A DNA stretch of 64,000 bases from Bacteroidia bacterium (GCA_016742095.1 JACVCJ010000011.1:37764-101763); one strand, 5' to 3'. Shown: positions 7,051 through 16,677, numbered from the stretch's first letter. Program-made: numbers and translations. The notes: generated by a model from the letters alone, not told the origin.

Positions 7051-10008
7051 TTAAGGTTCAAGATCATCGCAGTGGTAGTGATGTTCTTTTTGTTTAACGG
7101 GTTTGGCCGCTTTGCCCGATCTTACATCGGTATCGTTCAGCATTTTCTGTATGATGCGGTTGCGGTCGGCGGCCAGTATTTCCTGTTGTTTTTCGTGTAC
7201 ACTTCTGTCAAAATAACAAACTCCTTCGATATAGGTCTGCTCCACACGGGCGTAGATGCTGAGCGGGTTTGCGCTCCACAGTACCACATCGGCGTCCTTA
7301 CCGCGCTCCACGCTACCCAGGCGTTTATCCAGGTGCAGCATGCGGGCGGGATTCAGGGTAACGGTCTTCCAGGCCTCTTCTTCGCTCAGTCCACCGTACT
7401 TGATCAGTTTGGCGGCTTCCTGGTTCAGGCGCCGGGCCATTTCGGCATCGTCGCTGTTGATGGCCGTCAGCACGCCCACTTTGGTCAGTATGGAAGCATT
7501 GTAAGGAATGGCCTCGTTCACTTCCATTTTGTAGGCCCACCAGTCGGCAAAGGTGGAGGCGGCGGCCCCGTGTTCCTTCATTTTATCGGCCACTTTATAG
7601 CCTTCGAGGATATGTGTAAAGGTGTTTACCCGGAAACCATAACGGCGGGCCAGCTGCATGAGCATATTGATCTCGCTCTGTACATAGGAATGGCAGGTGA
7701 TGAAGCGTTTCCCGCGCAGTATCTCCAGCACGGTCTCCAGGCGCAGGTCGCGGCGTGTGGCCGGGTCGCTCTTCAGGCTTTTTTCATATTCCAGTGCACG
7801 GGTGAACCAGTACTCAAAGGCCTGCTCCACACCCGGGCGGCTCTGCGGATAGCGGCCTCCGCCCCAGTTGCTCTGCTTTACGTTCTCGCCCAGGGCAAAT
7901 TTGATGAATCCGTCGGCGCCGGCCAGTTTCATTTCTTCGGCAGTACGACCCCATTTCAGTTTGATGAACGAAGACTGTCCGCCGATGGGATTGGCCGAAC
8001 CGTGCAGCTGCTGAACGGTAGTAACGCCCCCGGCCAGGTGCCTGTAAATATTGATGTCGTCGGGATTGATCACGTCGCTCATGCGGACTTCGGCCGAAAT
8101 ATTGGCCCCGGCCTCGTTCACCCCGCGGCTGAGCGCTATGTGCGAATGTTCGTCGATGATGCCGCAGGTAAGGTGTTTGCCCGTAGCGTCGATCACGCGG
8201 GCATTCCCGGCAGGGAGGTTTGTACCCAGCTCCCGGATCTTACCGTCTTCCAGCAGTACATCGGTATTGGTCAGAATGCCCCGTTCCGTATTGGTCCACA
8301 CGGTGGCATTGCGTATAAGCGTACGGCCTGCAGCCGGCAGGGGTTCCGGACTGCCAAAAGCAGTAAAGGGATAGGGCACGGGCGGAATGCTGTCGGTTTT
8401 TTCTTTTTCGTCTTTCTTTTCCTTTTCAGCCTCTTTGTTCTTAACGGCCGTCCATATATTGATGGTACCATCGGGATCATTGCCCAGGCCGGAGAGATTA
8501 CCTTCGGCATCCACTTTACCCGTGAGCAGGAAAAGGCCCAGGGAATCTTCAGGCAGACGCAGCTGCAGTTCCAGCAGAGGGTCTTTGAACTGGGCCTGAG
8601 CCTTCCCTTTTTTACCGGCCTCGTCGCTCAGCGTAAGATTCCATTTATCGGGTTCACCTTCTATTTTAAGCGTATACGTTTTTTCCGTTCCCAGCTGTAT
8701 GCGGTAACTGCCTTTGAGGTCCGGCGCGGGATAGGCTTTCATAAAAACCGCTTCGCCCTGCACAATGGTGGCGTAATTCCAGCTGTTTTCCCTGAACAGA
8801 TCGCCTGAAAAAATAAAGAAGCTGGCAAAAGCACCTTTCCGCAGATGCCCGGCACGGTCTTCTTTCATCAGCTGAGCCGGCGTATGGGTAAGGGCTTTGA
8901 GTATTTCGGCAGCGGGCAGTCCGCATTTTTTCACTTTACGCAGGGCCGCATAGAACTGGTTCTTGTCTTTGAGTCCGTCCAGGGTAAAACAGAAAGGCAC
9001 GCCGGCCTTATGCAGCAGGGCCGGGTTATAGGGCGCCATTTCCCAGTGCAGCAGCTGACTGTACCATATTTCACGGGTCAGTTCGGGGTTGCGCACGTCA
9101 AAAGCGGCCGGGAACTGCAGGGGAAGGATGAATGTCCCCCCGGTAGCCTTCATTTCGGCGGCGCGCTGGTACTCCGTGCCCGAACCTTTGAATACATATT
9201 GAAAACCGGCTTCATCGCCCGTTTTATCGGCCCGCAGCACGTCCCATTTGTCGCGGGTGGCGATCAGGGAGGGCAGTCCGGCATGATCGTTCAGAGCTTT
9301 CAGGGAAAGGTTGGTCTCTTTTTTAAAGCCGTATTTTGCATACCAGGCAGCGTCCAGGTAAGTTTGCCGCAACAGGGCTATGGCCCCGGCCAGGGAACTC
9401 GGGTAGACCTGTGCGGAGGCCGGTTTCTCGAAGGAACAGAACATGGCGGCATCTTCACGGATAATGCTTTTCTGCGGCAGTTTTTTACCGGTATGTACCA
9501 GGGCGCCCGTTCCGCTGATGATCCCTTCGGGTACAAAGCTCAGCAGGCTGCCGAAGCCCAGTTTCCGGTAGGCTTCCATCGCATCACCGCCGCCTGTGAA
9601 CACAGACACGGCACGTACATCGGCCCGGATGGCGTCGTTGGAAGCCCTCGCCGTACTTTGTGAAGCGGCATAGCCTCCGCGCTGTTTTTCAGGCATTTTC
9701 AGCGGCTCCAGCCCTGCTCCCGGCGCATACAGGTCCATAAAGGCAGGATACACCCAGGCGCCGCGGCCGTCGATGACCACAGCAGCGGGCGGAACAGGGA
9801 GGTCTTTGCCGGAAGCCGTAACCATACCGTCCTGCCAGATGAGTATACCATTTTCGATGACGGTAGCATGGTCCTGCACCAGGGTAATGTTCCGCAGAGC
9901 GTACACCGAATGATCGTCGCTTTCGGTACCGTTGGGCCACCAGCCCGACTGGGCCTGCAGGCATGTATATACGAACAGGAAGCTGATACTTAAAATAAAG
10001 CTGCGCAT
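7051..10008 (-). CDS. exported double-module amidohydrolase
   Basis: A 985-residue exported protein with signal peptide MRSFILSISFLFVYTCLQAQ. It has two amidohydrolase modules. The N-terminal one (about 25-440) lacks HxH: the position reads VYPAFMDLYAPG. A middle beta-rich linker includes a charged NKEAEKEKKDEKEK stretch. The C-terminal module (about 560-985) is intact: CGIIDEHSHIALSRG carries HxH, TCHSYVQ and NTFTHILEGYK supply histidines, and AINSDD supplies the aspartate. It is therefore a likely metal-dependent C-N hydrolase of the imidazolonepropionase/dipeptidase-like group; the substrate is unknown. The downstream gene on the same strand is a third, degenerate module. Confidence 0.88.
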   Translation of the reverse strand: MRSFILSISFLFVYTCLQAQSGWWPNGTESDDHSVYALRNITLVQDHATVIENGILIWQDGMVTASGKDLPVPPAAVVIDGRGAWVYPAFMDLYAPGAGLEPLKMPEKQRGGYAASQSTARASNDAIRADVRAVSVFTGGGDAMEAYRKLGFGSLLSFVPEGIISGTGALVHTGKKLPQKSIIREDAAMFCSFEKPASAQVYPSSLAGAIALLRQTYLDAAWYAKYGFKKETNLSLKALNDHAGLPSLIATRDKWDVLRADKTGDEAGFQYVFKGSGTEYQRAAEMKATGGTFILPLQFPAAFDVRNPELTREIWYSQLLHWEMAPYNPALLHKAGVPFCFTLDGLKDKNQFYAALRKVKKCGLPAAEILKALTHTPAQLMKEDRAGHLRKGAFASFFIFSGDLFRENSWNYATIVQGEAVFMKAYPAPDLKGSYRIQLGTEKTYTLKIEGEPDKWNLTLSDEAGKKGKAQAQFKDPLLELQLRLPEDSLGLFLLTGKVDAEGNLSGLGNDPDGTINIWTAVKNKEAEKEKKDEKEKTDSIPPVPYPFTAFGSPEPLPAAGRTLIRNATVWTNTERGILTNTDVLLEDGKIRELGTNLPAGNARVIDATGKHLTCGIIDEHSHIALSRGVNEAGANISAEVRMSDVINPDDINIYRHLAGGVTTVQQLHGSANPIGGQSSFIKLKWGRTAEEMKLAGADGFIKFALGENVKQSNWGGGRYPQSRPGVEQAFEYWFTRALEYEKSLKSDPATRRDLRLETVLEILRGKRFITCHSYVQSEINMLMQLARRYGFRVNTFTHILEGYKVADKMKEHGAAASTFADWWAYKMEVNEAIPYNASILTKVGVLTAINSDDAEMARRLNQEAAKLIKYGGLSEEEAWKTVTLNPARMLHLDKRLGSVERGKDADVVLWSANPLSIYARVEQTYIEGVCYFDRSVHEKQQEILAADRNRIIQKMLNDTDVRSGKAAKPVKQKEHHYHCDDLEP

Positions 10009-10012
10009 CTTA

Positions 10013-10043
10013 CAAATTTACCCGTATAAACCAGAAAAGCAAA
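10013..10043 (-). promoter_or_regulatory. promoter of the amidohydrolase operon
   Basis: Read on the minus strand: TTTG (10043-10040), 19 bases, TAAATTTG (10020-10013), an exact match to the Bacteroidetes -33/-7 consensus. Only four bases separate the -7 box from the ATG ending at 10008, so the transcript is predicted to begin at or next to the start codon. Confidence 0.7.
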
Positions 10044-10100
10044 CCGGCCTGCTTTTAGACAAAAAATCCCCTGAATGTGTGAGTCGCCATTTATTATTTA

Positions 10101-10108
10101 TACCTTTG
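10101..10108 (+). promoter_or_regulatory. -7 element upstream of the small membrane protein gene
   Basis: TACCTTTG is an exact TAnnTTTG match 19 bases before the ATG at 10128. No clear TTG is found at -33. Confidence 0.45.
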
Positions 10109-10127
10109 AACCTGTAAAAAAAATCAC

Positions 10128-10580
10128 ATGAGATCAGGATTATTACACGCACATTCAGGGTTACGCTACGTGGCTCTGGCTTTATTGATCGCGGCCATAG
10201 GAGCCGGTTTTGCCGCCATTATGTCTAAAAAGGCATACACCCCGGGAAGCCGCAAGCTGTATTCTTTTGCTATGGTAAGCACGCATATTCAGCTGCTGAT
10301 CGGTATTGTGCTGTACATCATGAACAGCGTACCCATGATCTCGGCCGTAGGCATGGGCGAAGTGATGAAGGAAGAAGAAAAACGTTTCTGGGTGATCGAA
10401 CACCCCATCATGATGCTGCTGTCGGTGATCCTGATCACGGCCGGTTTTTCCATGGGCAAGAGAGCCAGGATCGATCTGGCCAAGCACCGTATTACCACGG
10501 TATTTTACCTGCTGGGACTTATCCTCATCTTTTTTGCGATCCCATGGCCGTTCATGTCGCCCGGCCGTCCCTGGTTTTAA
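10128..10580 (+). CDS. four-helix membrane protein, cytochrome b-like
   Basis: A 150-residue integral membrane protein with about four hydrophobic helices. A histidine-bearing N-terminus (LLHAHSGLRY), SMVSTHIQLLIG-type and VIEHPIMMLL segments place histidines near helix ends, as in small heme-b proteins; homologues are often labelled cytochrome B. I cannot prove heme binding. A c-type cytochrome lipoprotein gene follows after 12 bases, which supports a role in electron transfer at the cytoplasmic membrane. Confidence 0.72.
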   Translation: MRSGLLHAHSGLRYVALALLIAAIGAGFAAIMSKKAYTPGSRKLYSFAMVSTHIQLLIGIVLYIMNSVPMISAVGMGEVMKEEEKRFWVIEHPIMMLLSVILITAGFSMGKRARIDLAKHRITTVFYLLGLILIFFAIPWPFMSPGRPWF

Positions 10581-10592
10581 TCCTCCCCACGT

Positions 10593-10919
10593 ATGAACAA
10601 GAACCTATTTTCAACCGTAATACCGGGTATTTTTTGTATCTTGTATGCATGCGGTAACGGATCTGCGCCGTCAAACAGCGAAAAAGCCGGTGCATCGGCG
10701 GCCGCAGTAAATTATACAAATGAGTGCAGCAGCTGTCACGGCAGATCGGGCAACCTGATGATGGGCGGCGCCAAAGACCTTACCAGATCGGTGCTTTCCA
10801 AAGATGAGGTCGTGGCTATTATCAGCGGAGGTAAGGGCATGATGCCCGGCTTCAAAGATAAGTTCTCGGCACAGCAGATCGATGAGCTGGCCGTATATGC
10901 CGAAAGCCTGCGCAAGTAA
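10593..10919 (+). CDS. small c-type cytochrome lipoprotein
   Basis: A 108-residue protein with a lipoprotein signal (IFCILYAC, Cys at about residue 20) and a single heme site, CSSCHGRSG, near residues 45-49. A methionine-rich stretch (GGKGMMPGF) provides the distal axial Met. The helical end SAQQIDELAVYAESLRK is typical of class I cytochrome c. It likely shuttles electrons in the periplasm with the preceding membrane protein, 12 bases upstream. Confidence 0.9.
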   Translation: MNKNLFSTVIPGIFCILYACGNGSAPSNSEKAGASAAAVNYTNECSSCHGRSGNLMMGGAKDLTRSVLSKDEVVAIISGGKGMMPGFKDKFSAQQIDELAVYAESLRK

Positions 10920-10929
10920 GGTTTTATAG

Positions 10930-12126
10930 ATGATAGAATTCAAAAAGAGAACGATAGAAAAAGCCGTCCTAGTAGGCCTGGTGCTTCCTTCGCAACCCGA
11001 AGTAAAGCTCATGGAATACATGGACGAACTGGAATTCCTGGTGAATACCGCCGGGGGAAACGTAGTGAAACGTTTTTTCCAGAAAACACATAAGCCGCAT
11101 CCGGCCACTTTTGTAGGCGAAGGTAAGCTGGAAGAGATAAAGACCTATGTTTTTGCCGAAGACTGCGATATCGTAGTGTTCGACGATGAACTGAGCCCGG
11201 CACAGGTAAAGAACCTGGAAAATGAATTCAAGGACAAGGAAGTAAAAGTGGTGGACCGCACCACCCTGATCCTGGATATTTTTGCACAACGCGCCCAGAC
11301 GGCACACGCCAAAACCCAGGTAGAACTGGCGCAGCTGCAATACCTGCTGCCCCGCCTTACCCGCATGTGGACGCACCTGGAACGCCAGAAAGGCGGTATC
11401 GGGATGCGCGGTCCGGGGGAATCGCAGATGGAGAGTGACCGCCGGGCCATCAAGAACAAAATTGCCATCCTGCGTGCCAAGCTGAAAGACATCGATAAAG
11501 TAATGGCCACCCAGCGCAAGAACCGCGGCGAGCTGGTACGCGTAGCCCTGGTAGGCTATACCAATGTGGGCAAAAGTACCCTGATGAACAGCCTGGCCAA
11601 AGCCGAAGTTTTTGCCGAGAACAAACTGTTTGCCACGCTGGACACCACCGTACGCAAGGTAACCATCGATAACCTGCCTTTCCTGCTTTCGGACACGGTG
11701 GGTTTTATACGTAAACTGCCCACGCAGCTGGTAGAAAGTTTCAAATCGACCCTGGACGAGACCCGGGAGGCCGATATCCTGCTGCATGTGGTGGATATTT
11801 CGCACCCGAACTTCGAAGATCATATCGCCGTGGTAAAAAAGACCCTGGAAGAGATCGGGGCGCTGAATAAACCCACCCTGCTGGTGTTCAACAAGGTAGA
11901 CGCCTATAAAAAACTGGAAGAGTTGCCCGAATGGGAACTGGACGGCGAATTTGAACGCAAACCGCTCGAAGAGCTCAAAGCCTCGTACATGGGTAAGGAA
12001 AATTCGCCCTGTATCTTTATTTCGGCTACGGAAAAGGAAAACTTTGAACAGTTCCGCAGCACCCTGCACGATATGGTAGAAAAAGTGCGGAGCGTACGTT
12101 ACCCGCACAATCGCATATACTTATAA
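10930..12126 (+). CDS. hflX: ribosome-associated GTPase HflX
   Basis: A 398-residue GTPase that binds the 50S subunit and splits stalled ribosomes. Its N-terminal HflX domain contains the family signature around GGIGMRGPGESQMESDRR. The GTPase domain shows GYTNVGKSTLMN (P-loop, about residue 208), DTVGFIRKLP (G3) and NKVD (G4). Length is normal for the family. It starts 10 bases after the cytochrome gene on the same strand and ends in a strong hairpin terminator. Confidence 0.96.
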   Translation: MIEFKKRTIEKAVLVGLVLPSQPEVKLMEYMDELEFLVNTAGGNVVKRFFQKTHKPHPATFVGEGKLEEIKTYVFAEDCDIVVFDDELSPAQVKNLENEFKDKEVKVVDRTTLILDIFAQRAQTAHAKTQVELAQLQYLLPRLTRMWTHLERQKGGIGMRGPGESQMESDRRAIKNKIAILRAKLKDIDKVMATQRKNRGELVRVALVGYTNVGKSTLMNSLAKAEVFAENKLFATLDTTVRKVTIDNLPFLLSDTVGFIRKLPTQLVESFKSTLDETREADILLHVVDISHPNFEDHIAVVKKTLEEIGALNKPTLLVFNKVDAYKKLEELPEWELDGEFERKPLEELKASYMGKENSPCIFISATEKENFEQFRSTLHDMVEKVRSVRYPHNRIYL

Positions 12127-12130
12127 AAAA

Positions 12131-12160
12131 AGGGGACTTCCGGTCCCCTTCTCTTTTTAT
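12131..12160. terminator. bidirectional terminator after hflX
   Basis: AGGGGAC (12131-12137) pairs with GTCCCCT (12143-12149) around a 5-base loop. T-rich sequence follows on the plus strand and the preceding A-run gives a T-tract on the minus strand. It separates the convergent hflX and the gene at 12157. Confidence 0.85.
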
Positions 12161-12705
12161 TTTGTTGTTTCGTTGTACTCTTCCACCACCTTGTACGCTT
12201 CTTCGAGCTTGGTGCCTTCCAGCTTTTGTACCAGGGCCGGCTGGGCCGACAGTACTTCGCCGAGTTTTTTCTTGTAGTTCATTTTGGTCAGTGCCAGCAG
12301 TTCGCCTTTATCGTCCTTTATGTAAAACTCGCTGATCCAGCGGGTCTGGTTCATGGCATAGATCTCGTACTGGTATTCGTACATGGTCACTTTACCGGAG
12401 GCCTTGCGGTAGAAAAAGCCGTAATCGCCCTCGGTATTTCCCGGTATGGCAAAAGCGTCGAATTCCATTTCGCCGGCCTTTACATATTTTGTCTTCTTGG
12501 GCGCAAAGGTACGCGTGCTTTCATCTTCGAAGCGCATCTGGAAACTGGTACGGAAATTACCGTTCTTTTTCATCACCACCAGGTTGCCTTTTATGGTATC
12601 GCCATCTACGGTCACGGCGTATCCCGGCAGCGGGTCGCCCGGGTTCTGGGCAAGTATGTTCAGAGAGAGAAATAATCCGAGTACAGGGACTAAAACGTGT
12701 TTCAT
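12157..12705 (-). CDS. exported protein of unknown function
   Basis: A 182-residue protein with signal peptide MKHVLVPVLGLFLSLNILAQ. The mature part starts with GYAVTVDGDTIKGNLVVMKKNGNF, a pattern seen in many uncharacterised Bacteroidetes proteins, and is rich in alternating strands, ending in a charged helix. I see no catalytic motif or membrane anchor. It is monocistronic, between the hflX terminator and the M28 peptidase gene. No function is proposed. Confidence 0.75.
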   Translation of the reverse strand: MKHVLVPVLGLFLSLNILAQNPGDPLPGYAVTVDGDTIKGNLVVMKKNGNFRTSFQMRFEDESTRTFAPKKTKYVKAGEMEFDAFAIPGNTEGDYGFFYRKASGKVTMYEYQYEIYAMNQTRWISEFYIKDDKGELLALTKMNYKKKLGEVLSAQPALVQKLEGTKLEEAYKVVEEYNETTK

Positions 12706-12794
12706 AGTGTTTTAATAGTTTGCTTCCTTTTTACAGGACAAAATACAAATATTGAGCCAAAACGCTAAATTAATTTATTGTTTTCTGCGGGTAT

Positions 12795-13772
12795 TTATTC
12801 GTTGTATAACACATCAAGCACCACAGTGCCAACGGCATGCAGTGTATTTTTATCGATAATTTTCATATTATCGTTCTGGGTATGCCAGTGTGCGCCAAAG
12901 CCGCCCTGGGAACCGTTGAAACGGCTATAGTTTATAATGTCGATGGCCGGAATGCCCGACAGCGTGGATACGTAGTAATGATCGTCGAGCACTCCCGGAA
13001 CGTCTTCCATGAGGAAATAGGACGAATATCCCGTACGCGCGGCGGCATTCCAGACCTTGTTCACATAGGCGGCGGCGTATTGCGTGCTGAACCCTTCGCG
13101 GCAGAAACGGGCGCCTGCGGCTCCCACCATATCGAGGTTGATGGCGAAATAAGGCTTGTATTTGCCGGGGAAATTGCGTGCCCAGTGCTGTGAACCGAGG
13201 CAGTACGAATCGTTCATCGTAGGATTGCCCCAGTCCTCGGAGTCGAACAGTACGATGTCCACACCGATGTTCTGCAGGGGGCTGGACTTCAGCACACGGG
13301 CTATTTCCAGGAGTACGCCCACGCCGCTGCCCCCGTCGTCGGCACCGTCGAAGGTCTTGGAAGGTGTGGCCGGGTCTTCATCACTGAAGGGACGTGTGTC
13401 CCAGTGGGCCGATAACATAACGCGGCGGGCATGCTGCGGCCCGAAATACGCGTGTATATTTTTCGATTCCAGGTCCTTGCCGTCCCATGTGCGCAGGGTA
13501 GCAGCCTGTACATAGGTACTGTCGGCATATCGGGCCAGTTCCTTCAGCAGCCAGTCGGCACATTTGTCGTGTGCGGCCGTATTGGGGATACGCGGGCCGA
13601 AGCTCACCTGTTTTTCTACAAAATAGTAGGCCGAATCGGCGTTAAAGCCGGGCGCCTGTTTATGCGGTACTTCCTGCACCACCGGTTTATCGGGCGTTTC
13701 TTTAGGCTTTTTGGGACCGCAGGCGCTCAGCAGCGCCAGTCCCAGTAAACCCGTGTAATATATTTTTTTCAT
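12795..13772 (-). CDS. M28-family metallopeptidase lipoprotein (glutaminyl cyclase-like)
   Basis: A 325-residue lipoprotein; the signal MKKIYYTGLLGLALLSAC ends at a lipobox Cys. M28 zinc ligands are visible: SAHWDTRP (His), FDGADDGGSG (bridging Asp), DSEDWG (Glu) and LDMVG (Asp), with a late GAHWHTQND His. The layout resembles secreted glutaminyl-peptide cyclotransferases as much as aminopeptidases, so the reaction is open. I use the ATG ending at 13772; a TTG two codons earlier is less likely. It starts 2 bases after the cysS stop, so it is translated from the same mRNA. Confidence 0.88.
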   Translation of the reverse strand: MKKIYYTGLLGLALLSACGPKKPKETPDKPVVQEVPHKQAPGFNADSAYYFVEKQVSFGPRIPNTAAHDKCADWLLKELARYADSTYVQAATLRTWDGKDLESKNIHAYFGPQHARRVMLSAHWDTRPFSDEDPATPSKTFDGADDGGSGVGVLLEIARVLKSSPLQNIGVDIVLFDSEDWGNPTMNDSYCLGSQHWARNFPGKYKPYFAINLDMVGAAGARFCREGFSTQYAAAYVNKVWNAAARTGYSSYFLMEDVPGVLDDHYYVSTLSGIPAIDIINYSRFNGSQGGFGAHWHTQNDNMKIIDKNTLHAVGTVVLDVLYNE

Positions 13773-13774
13773 GT

Positions 13775-15268
13775 TCAATCGTTCTTTTCCCAGGTGGTGC
13801 CTTCTTTCCCGTCTTTCAGCTGTATGCCGCTGCCGATGAGGCGGTCGCGGATCAGGTCCGAGGTACCGAAATCCTTGCGGAGACGGGCCTCTGCGCGCAG
13901 GTCGATGATCAGCTGCATGGCGCTGTCGAGCAGGCGGGCCTGTTCATTGCCCTGTTGTTCTTCTTCGTTGAGCAGTCCGAATACGTTCTGTACAAAATCG
14001 GGCAGCCATTGCTGTATCATTTCGAGGTGCGCCGCACTGATCTGTTCTTTTTGTTCGTGTACTGAATTGATGCGTTTCACGGCTTCGAAGATATGCGCCA
14101 GGGCCACGGGACTGTTCAGATCATCGTCCATGGCGGCCAGCACATCGGCCCGGAACGCATCCCAGTCAAAATCGGAACTGTTGCCGCTTTTCAGGCCCGG
14201 CAGCAGGTTCAGCGCGCTCATCAGGCGTTTGTAACCTTTTTCGGCGGCCTGCAGCCCCGCATTGGTAAAATCGAGCGTACTGCGGTAATGCGCCTGCAGC
14301 ATGAAAAAGCGCACCGTCATCGGACTATAGGGCTGTTCCAGCAGCGGGTGATCGCCGGCAAAAAGCTGTTCGGGCAAAAAGGCATTGCCTTCGCTCTTGC
14401 CCATGCGTTTGCCGTTCACCGTAAGCATGTTGCCGTGCATCCAGTAACGTGCGCCGCCTTTGGAGCAGCAGGCGTTGTTCTGGGCTATTTCGGCCTCGTG
14501 GTGCGGAAATTTCAGGTCCATTCCGCCGCCGTGGATGTCAAATTCTTCGCCCAGGTATTTGGTGCTCATTACGGAACATTCCAGGTGCCAGCCGGGAAAA
14601 CCTTCGCCCCAGGGAGATACCCAGCGCATAATGTGATTCGGCGAAGCTTTTTTCCAGATGGCAAAATCGGCCGGGTTCCGTTTTTCGTCCTGGCCTTCCA
14701 GGGTACGTTTTTCGTTACCGGCACCCGCAATGAGTTCTTCTACGATACGCCCGGAAAGTTTACCGTAGTTCTTATATTTTTCGTGGTACTTTTCTACGTC
14801 GAAATACACAGAACCGTTCACTTCGTAAGCCAGCCCGGTAGCGAGTATCTGCTTCACCATTTCGATCTGCTCCACGATATGGCCCGTGGCCGTAGGTTCA
14901 ATACTGGGCGGCAGGGCATTGAGCAGGCGCATCACATTGCGGAAACCCACGGTGTAGCGCTGCACGATCTCCATCGGCTCCAGCTTTTCGAGCCGGGCCT
15001 TTTTGGCGATCTTGTCCTCCCCTTCGTCGGCATCGTTCTCCAGGTGGCCGGCGTCGGTAATATTGCGTACATAGCGCACTTTGTAGCCCAGGAAGCGGAG
15101 ATAGCGGTACAGCAGGTCGAAGGTAAGAAAGGTGCGGCAGTTACCGAGATGCACGTCACTGTACACGGTAGGACCGCACACATACAATCCTACAAAAGGC
15201 GGCGTAAGCGCCTCAAACTTTTCTTTCTGACCGGTGTAACTGTTGTACACATACAGGGTGCTGCTCAT
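13775..15268 (-). CDS. cysS: cysteine--tRNA ligase
   Basis: A 497-residue class I aminoacyl-tRNA synthetase that charges tRNA-Cys. The N-terminal [19 protein letters not shown] contains the first zinc-binding Cys and the HIGH-equivalent [13 protein letters not shown] and HHEAEIAQ supply the other zinc ligands. RMGKSEGN is the KMSKS-equivalent loop. A helical anticodon-binding end contains [12 protein letters not shown]. Length is normal. The M28 peptidase gene lies directly downstream. Confidence 0.97.
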   Translation of the reverse strand: MSSTLYVYNSYTGQKEKFEALTPPFVGLYVCGPTVYSDVHLGNCRTFLTFDLLYRYLRFLGYKVRYVRNITDAGHLENDADEGEDKIAKKARLEKLEPMEIVQRYTVGFRNVMRLLNALPPSIEPTATGHIVEQIEMVKQILATGLAYEVNGSVYFDVEKYHEKYKNYGKLSGRIVEELIAGAGNEKRTLEGQDEKRNPADFAIWKKASPNHIMRWVSPWGEGFPGWHLECSVMSTKYLGEEFDIHGGGMDLKFPHHEAEIAQNNACCSKGGARYWMHGNMLTVNGKRMGKSEGNAFLPEQLFAGDHPLLEQPYSPMTVRFFMLQAHYRSTLDFTNAGLQAAEKGYKRLMSALNLLPGLKSGNSSDFDWDAFRADVLAAMDDDLNSPVALAHIFEAVKRINSVHEQKEQISAAHLEMIQQWLPDFVQNVFGLLNEEEQQGNEQARLLDSAMQLIIDLRAEARLRKDFGTSDLIRDRLIGSGIQLKDGKEGTTWEKND

Positions 15269-15322
15269 ACGTTCTGTTTTCTGCCCCGAAAATACACAAA
15301 AAGCGCTGTTTTTTCAATAAAA

Positions 15323-15346
15323 AAAGGCGACACGCGCCGCCTTTTA
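15323..15346 (-). terminator. terminator of the sorting-domain esterase gene
   Basis: AAAAGGCG (15323-15330) and CGCCTTTT (15339-15346) form an 8-pair stem with an 8-base loop. On the minus strand a T-run follows. It lies 20 bases past the stop of the gene at 15367. Confidence 0.8.
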
Positions 15347-15366
15347 CATCAAATATGTGTGATCTG

Positions 15367-16596
15367 TCAGTGTTGTACGATCAGTTTTTTGCTGGCCGAT
15401 TTACCGTTGCCGCTCACTTTGATCCAGTAGATACCGGACGCAAAACGGGCGGTCTCGTTCAGCTGCAGCATGTACTGGCCGGCCTGTACTTCGTTGTTGT
15501 ACACCACGGCGCCCAGGGCGTTCACGATCATTACCTGCATGCCGCTTTTGTTATCGGGCAGGTCCAGGAATACGCTTCCGTCGGCCGGGTTCGGGTACAG
15601 GCTGATGAAAAGCTGACCGGGATTTGCGGCTTCGTACAGGTGTTTTACGCAGAGCTGGTCTTCCAGGAAATCGTCTACGATCTGTGTGGTGGAATCCGTC
15701 TGGGCGGCACTGGTCCAGAACTCGCAGTGTCCGCGGCCCGGATAGGTAAGCAGCGGGTTATCGATGCCTACGTTCAGAGCACGTATATGGAGGGTGCCGC
15801 TGCCGCTGATCTCGGTAATGGGCATACCGGGGAAAGGCTCGGCAAAATCGGTACCGTAAGGCACCACGTCATCGGCGGTACCGTGTACGCTCACAAAAGG
15901 CTGATCGCCCGTTTCGAGCAGGAAAGAATCTTTCAGGGCGCCGCAGTAGTTGATAACGGCCTGGGGCACGGAAGAAAAGCCCGGGTTACCGCTGGAACCG
16001 TAAAATCCGCCGTCGCCGTTCTGATCGATGGCCGCAGGCAGTTTAGCGGGTGAATCCATATAGGCCGTATGCATCGACAGGATGGAACCGGCACTGATGC
16101 CACCCACGATGATGAGGTCCGGGTTTATTTTATACGGGTCGCCGTTCTCCGCTACCGATCTGCGCAGGAAGCGGATGAGGGCCATCTGGTCATGCACGGA
16201 TTTGTACACGTGGTTCAGGAAAGTGGCCTCCAGGTCGGTGGAAGCGGCGATCTCGGCAAACTGCAGCAGGCGGTATTCCATCGAAATGGCTACGTAGCCC
16301 ATGCGTGCATAGTGACGGCAGAGCGCACGGATGGTGATATCTTCCTTGTTCCCGGCCACAAAACTTCCGCCGTGTGCCAGGATGATCACCGGGCGGTCCG
16401 TTTCGGCATCCGCGGCGGGCGACCATACGTCAAACTCCAGCGACTGTCCGCCCGGGGCCTGTCCATAGGTTACGTTAAAGGCAGAATCGAGCGTGGTAAA
16501 AATTTCGGTATAATAACGGCCTCCCGTGCAATCCTGTGACCAGGCCGTAGCCCAGGTGGCTGCAAGGGCAGCGAGCAGCGTAAAAGTTTTTTTCAT
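15367..16596 (-). CDS. alpha/beta-hydrolase with C-terminal T9SS sorting domain
   Basis: A 409-residue secreted enzyme. The signal peptide MKKTFTLLAALAATWATAWSQ is followed by an alpha/beta-hydrolase core with the oxyanion block ILAHGGSFVAG, the nucleophile elbow GGISAGS and the late VHGTADDVVPYG and GRGHCEF histidine regions, as in acyl esterases. The last ~75 residues (ISLYPNPADGSVFL ... ASGIYWIKVSGNGKSASKKLIVQ) are a type A sorting domain, which directs export by the type IX system and surface attachment or release. The substrate is unknown. Confidence 0.9.
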   Translation of the reverse strand: MKKTFTLLAALAATWATAWSQDCTGGRYYTEIFTTLDSAFNVTYGQAPGGQSLEFDVWSPAADAETDRPVIILAHGGSFVAGNKEDITIRALCRHYARMGYVAISMEYRLLQFAEIAASTDLEATFLNHVYKSVHDQMALIRFLRRSVAENGDPYKINPDLIIVGGISAGSILSMHTAYMDSPAKLPAAIDQNGDGGFYGSSGNPGFSSVPQAVINYCGALKDSFLLETGDQPFVSVHGTADDVVPYGTDFAEPFPGMPITEISGSGTLHIRALNVGIDNPLLTYPGRGHCEFWTSAAQTDSTTQIVDDFLEDQLCVKHLYEAANPGQLFISLYPNPADGSVFLDLPDNKSGMQVMIVNALGAVVYNNEVQAGQYMLQLNETARFASGIYWIKVSGNGKSASKKLIVQH

Positions 16597-16629
16597 GGTG
16601 CTTTTGAATTAATTGATGTTCATTTAATT

Positions 16630-16637
16630 CAAATTTA
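16630..16637 (-). promoter_or_regulatory. -7 element of the T9SS esterase gene
   Basis: TAAATTTG read on the minus strand from 16637 to 16630, 33 bases before the ATG ending at 16596. It is an exact TAnnTTTG match; no TTG at -33 is seen. Confidence 0.4.
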
Positions 16638-16677
16638 ATATTCACTTTTCATATAAGCGAATATTCCGGCCTGAAAA

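Noticed and set aside
6913..8808. 631-codon open frame on the plus strand
   Set aside because: Antisense to two amidohydrolase genes with signal peptides and family motifs. High GC and codon bias create long antisense frames throughout the window.
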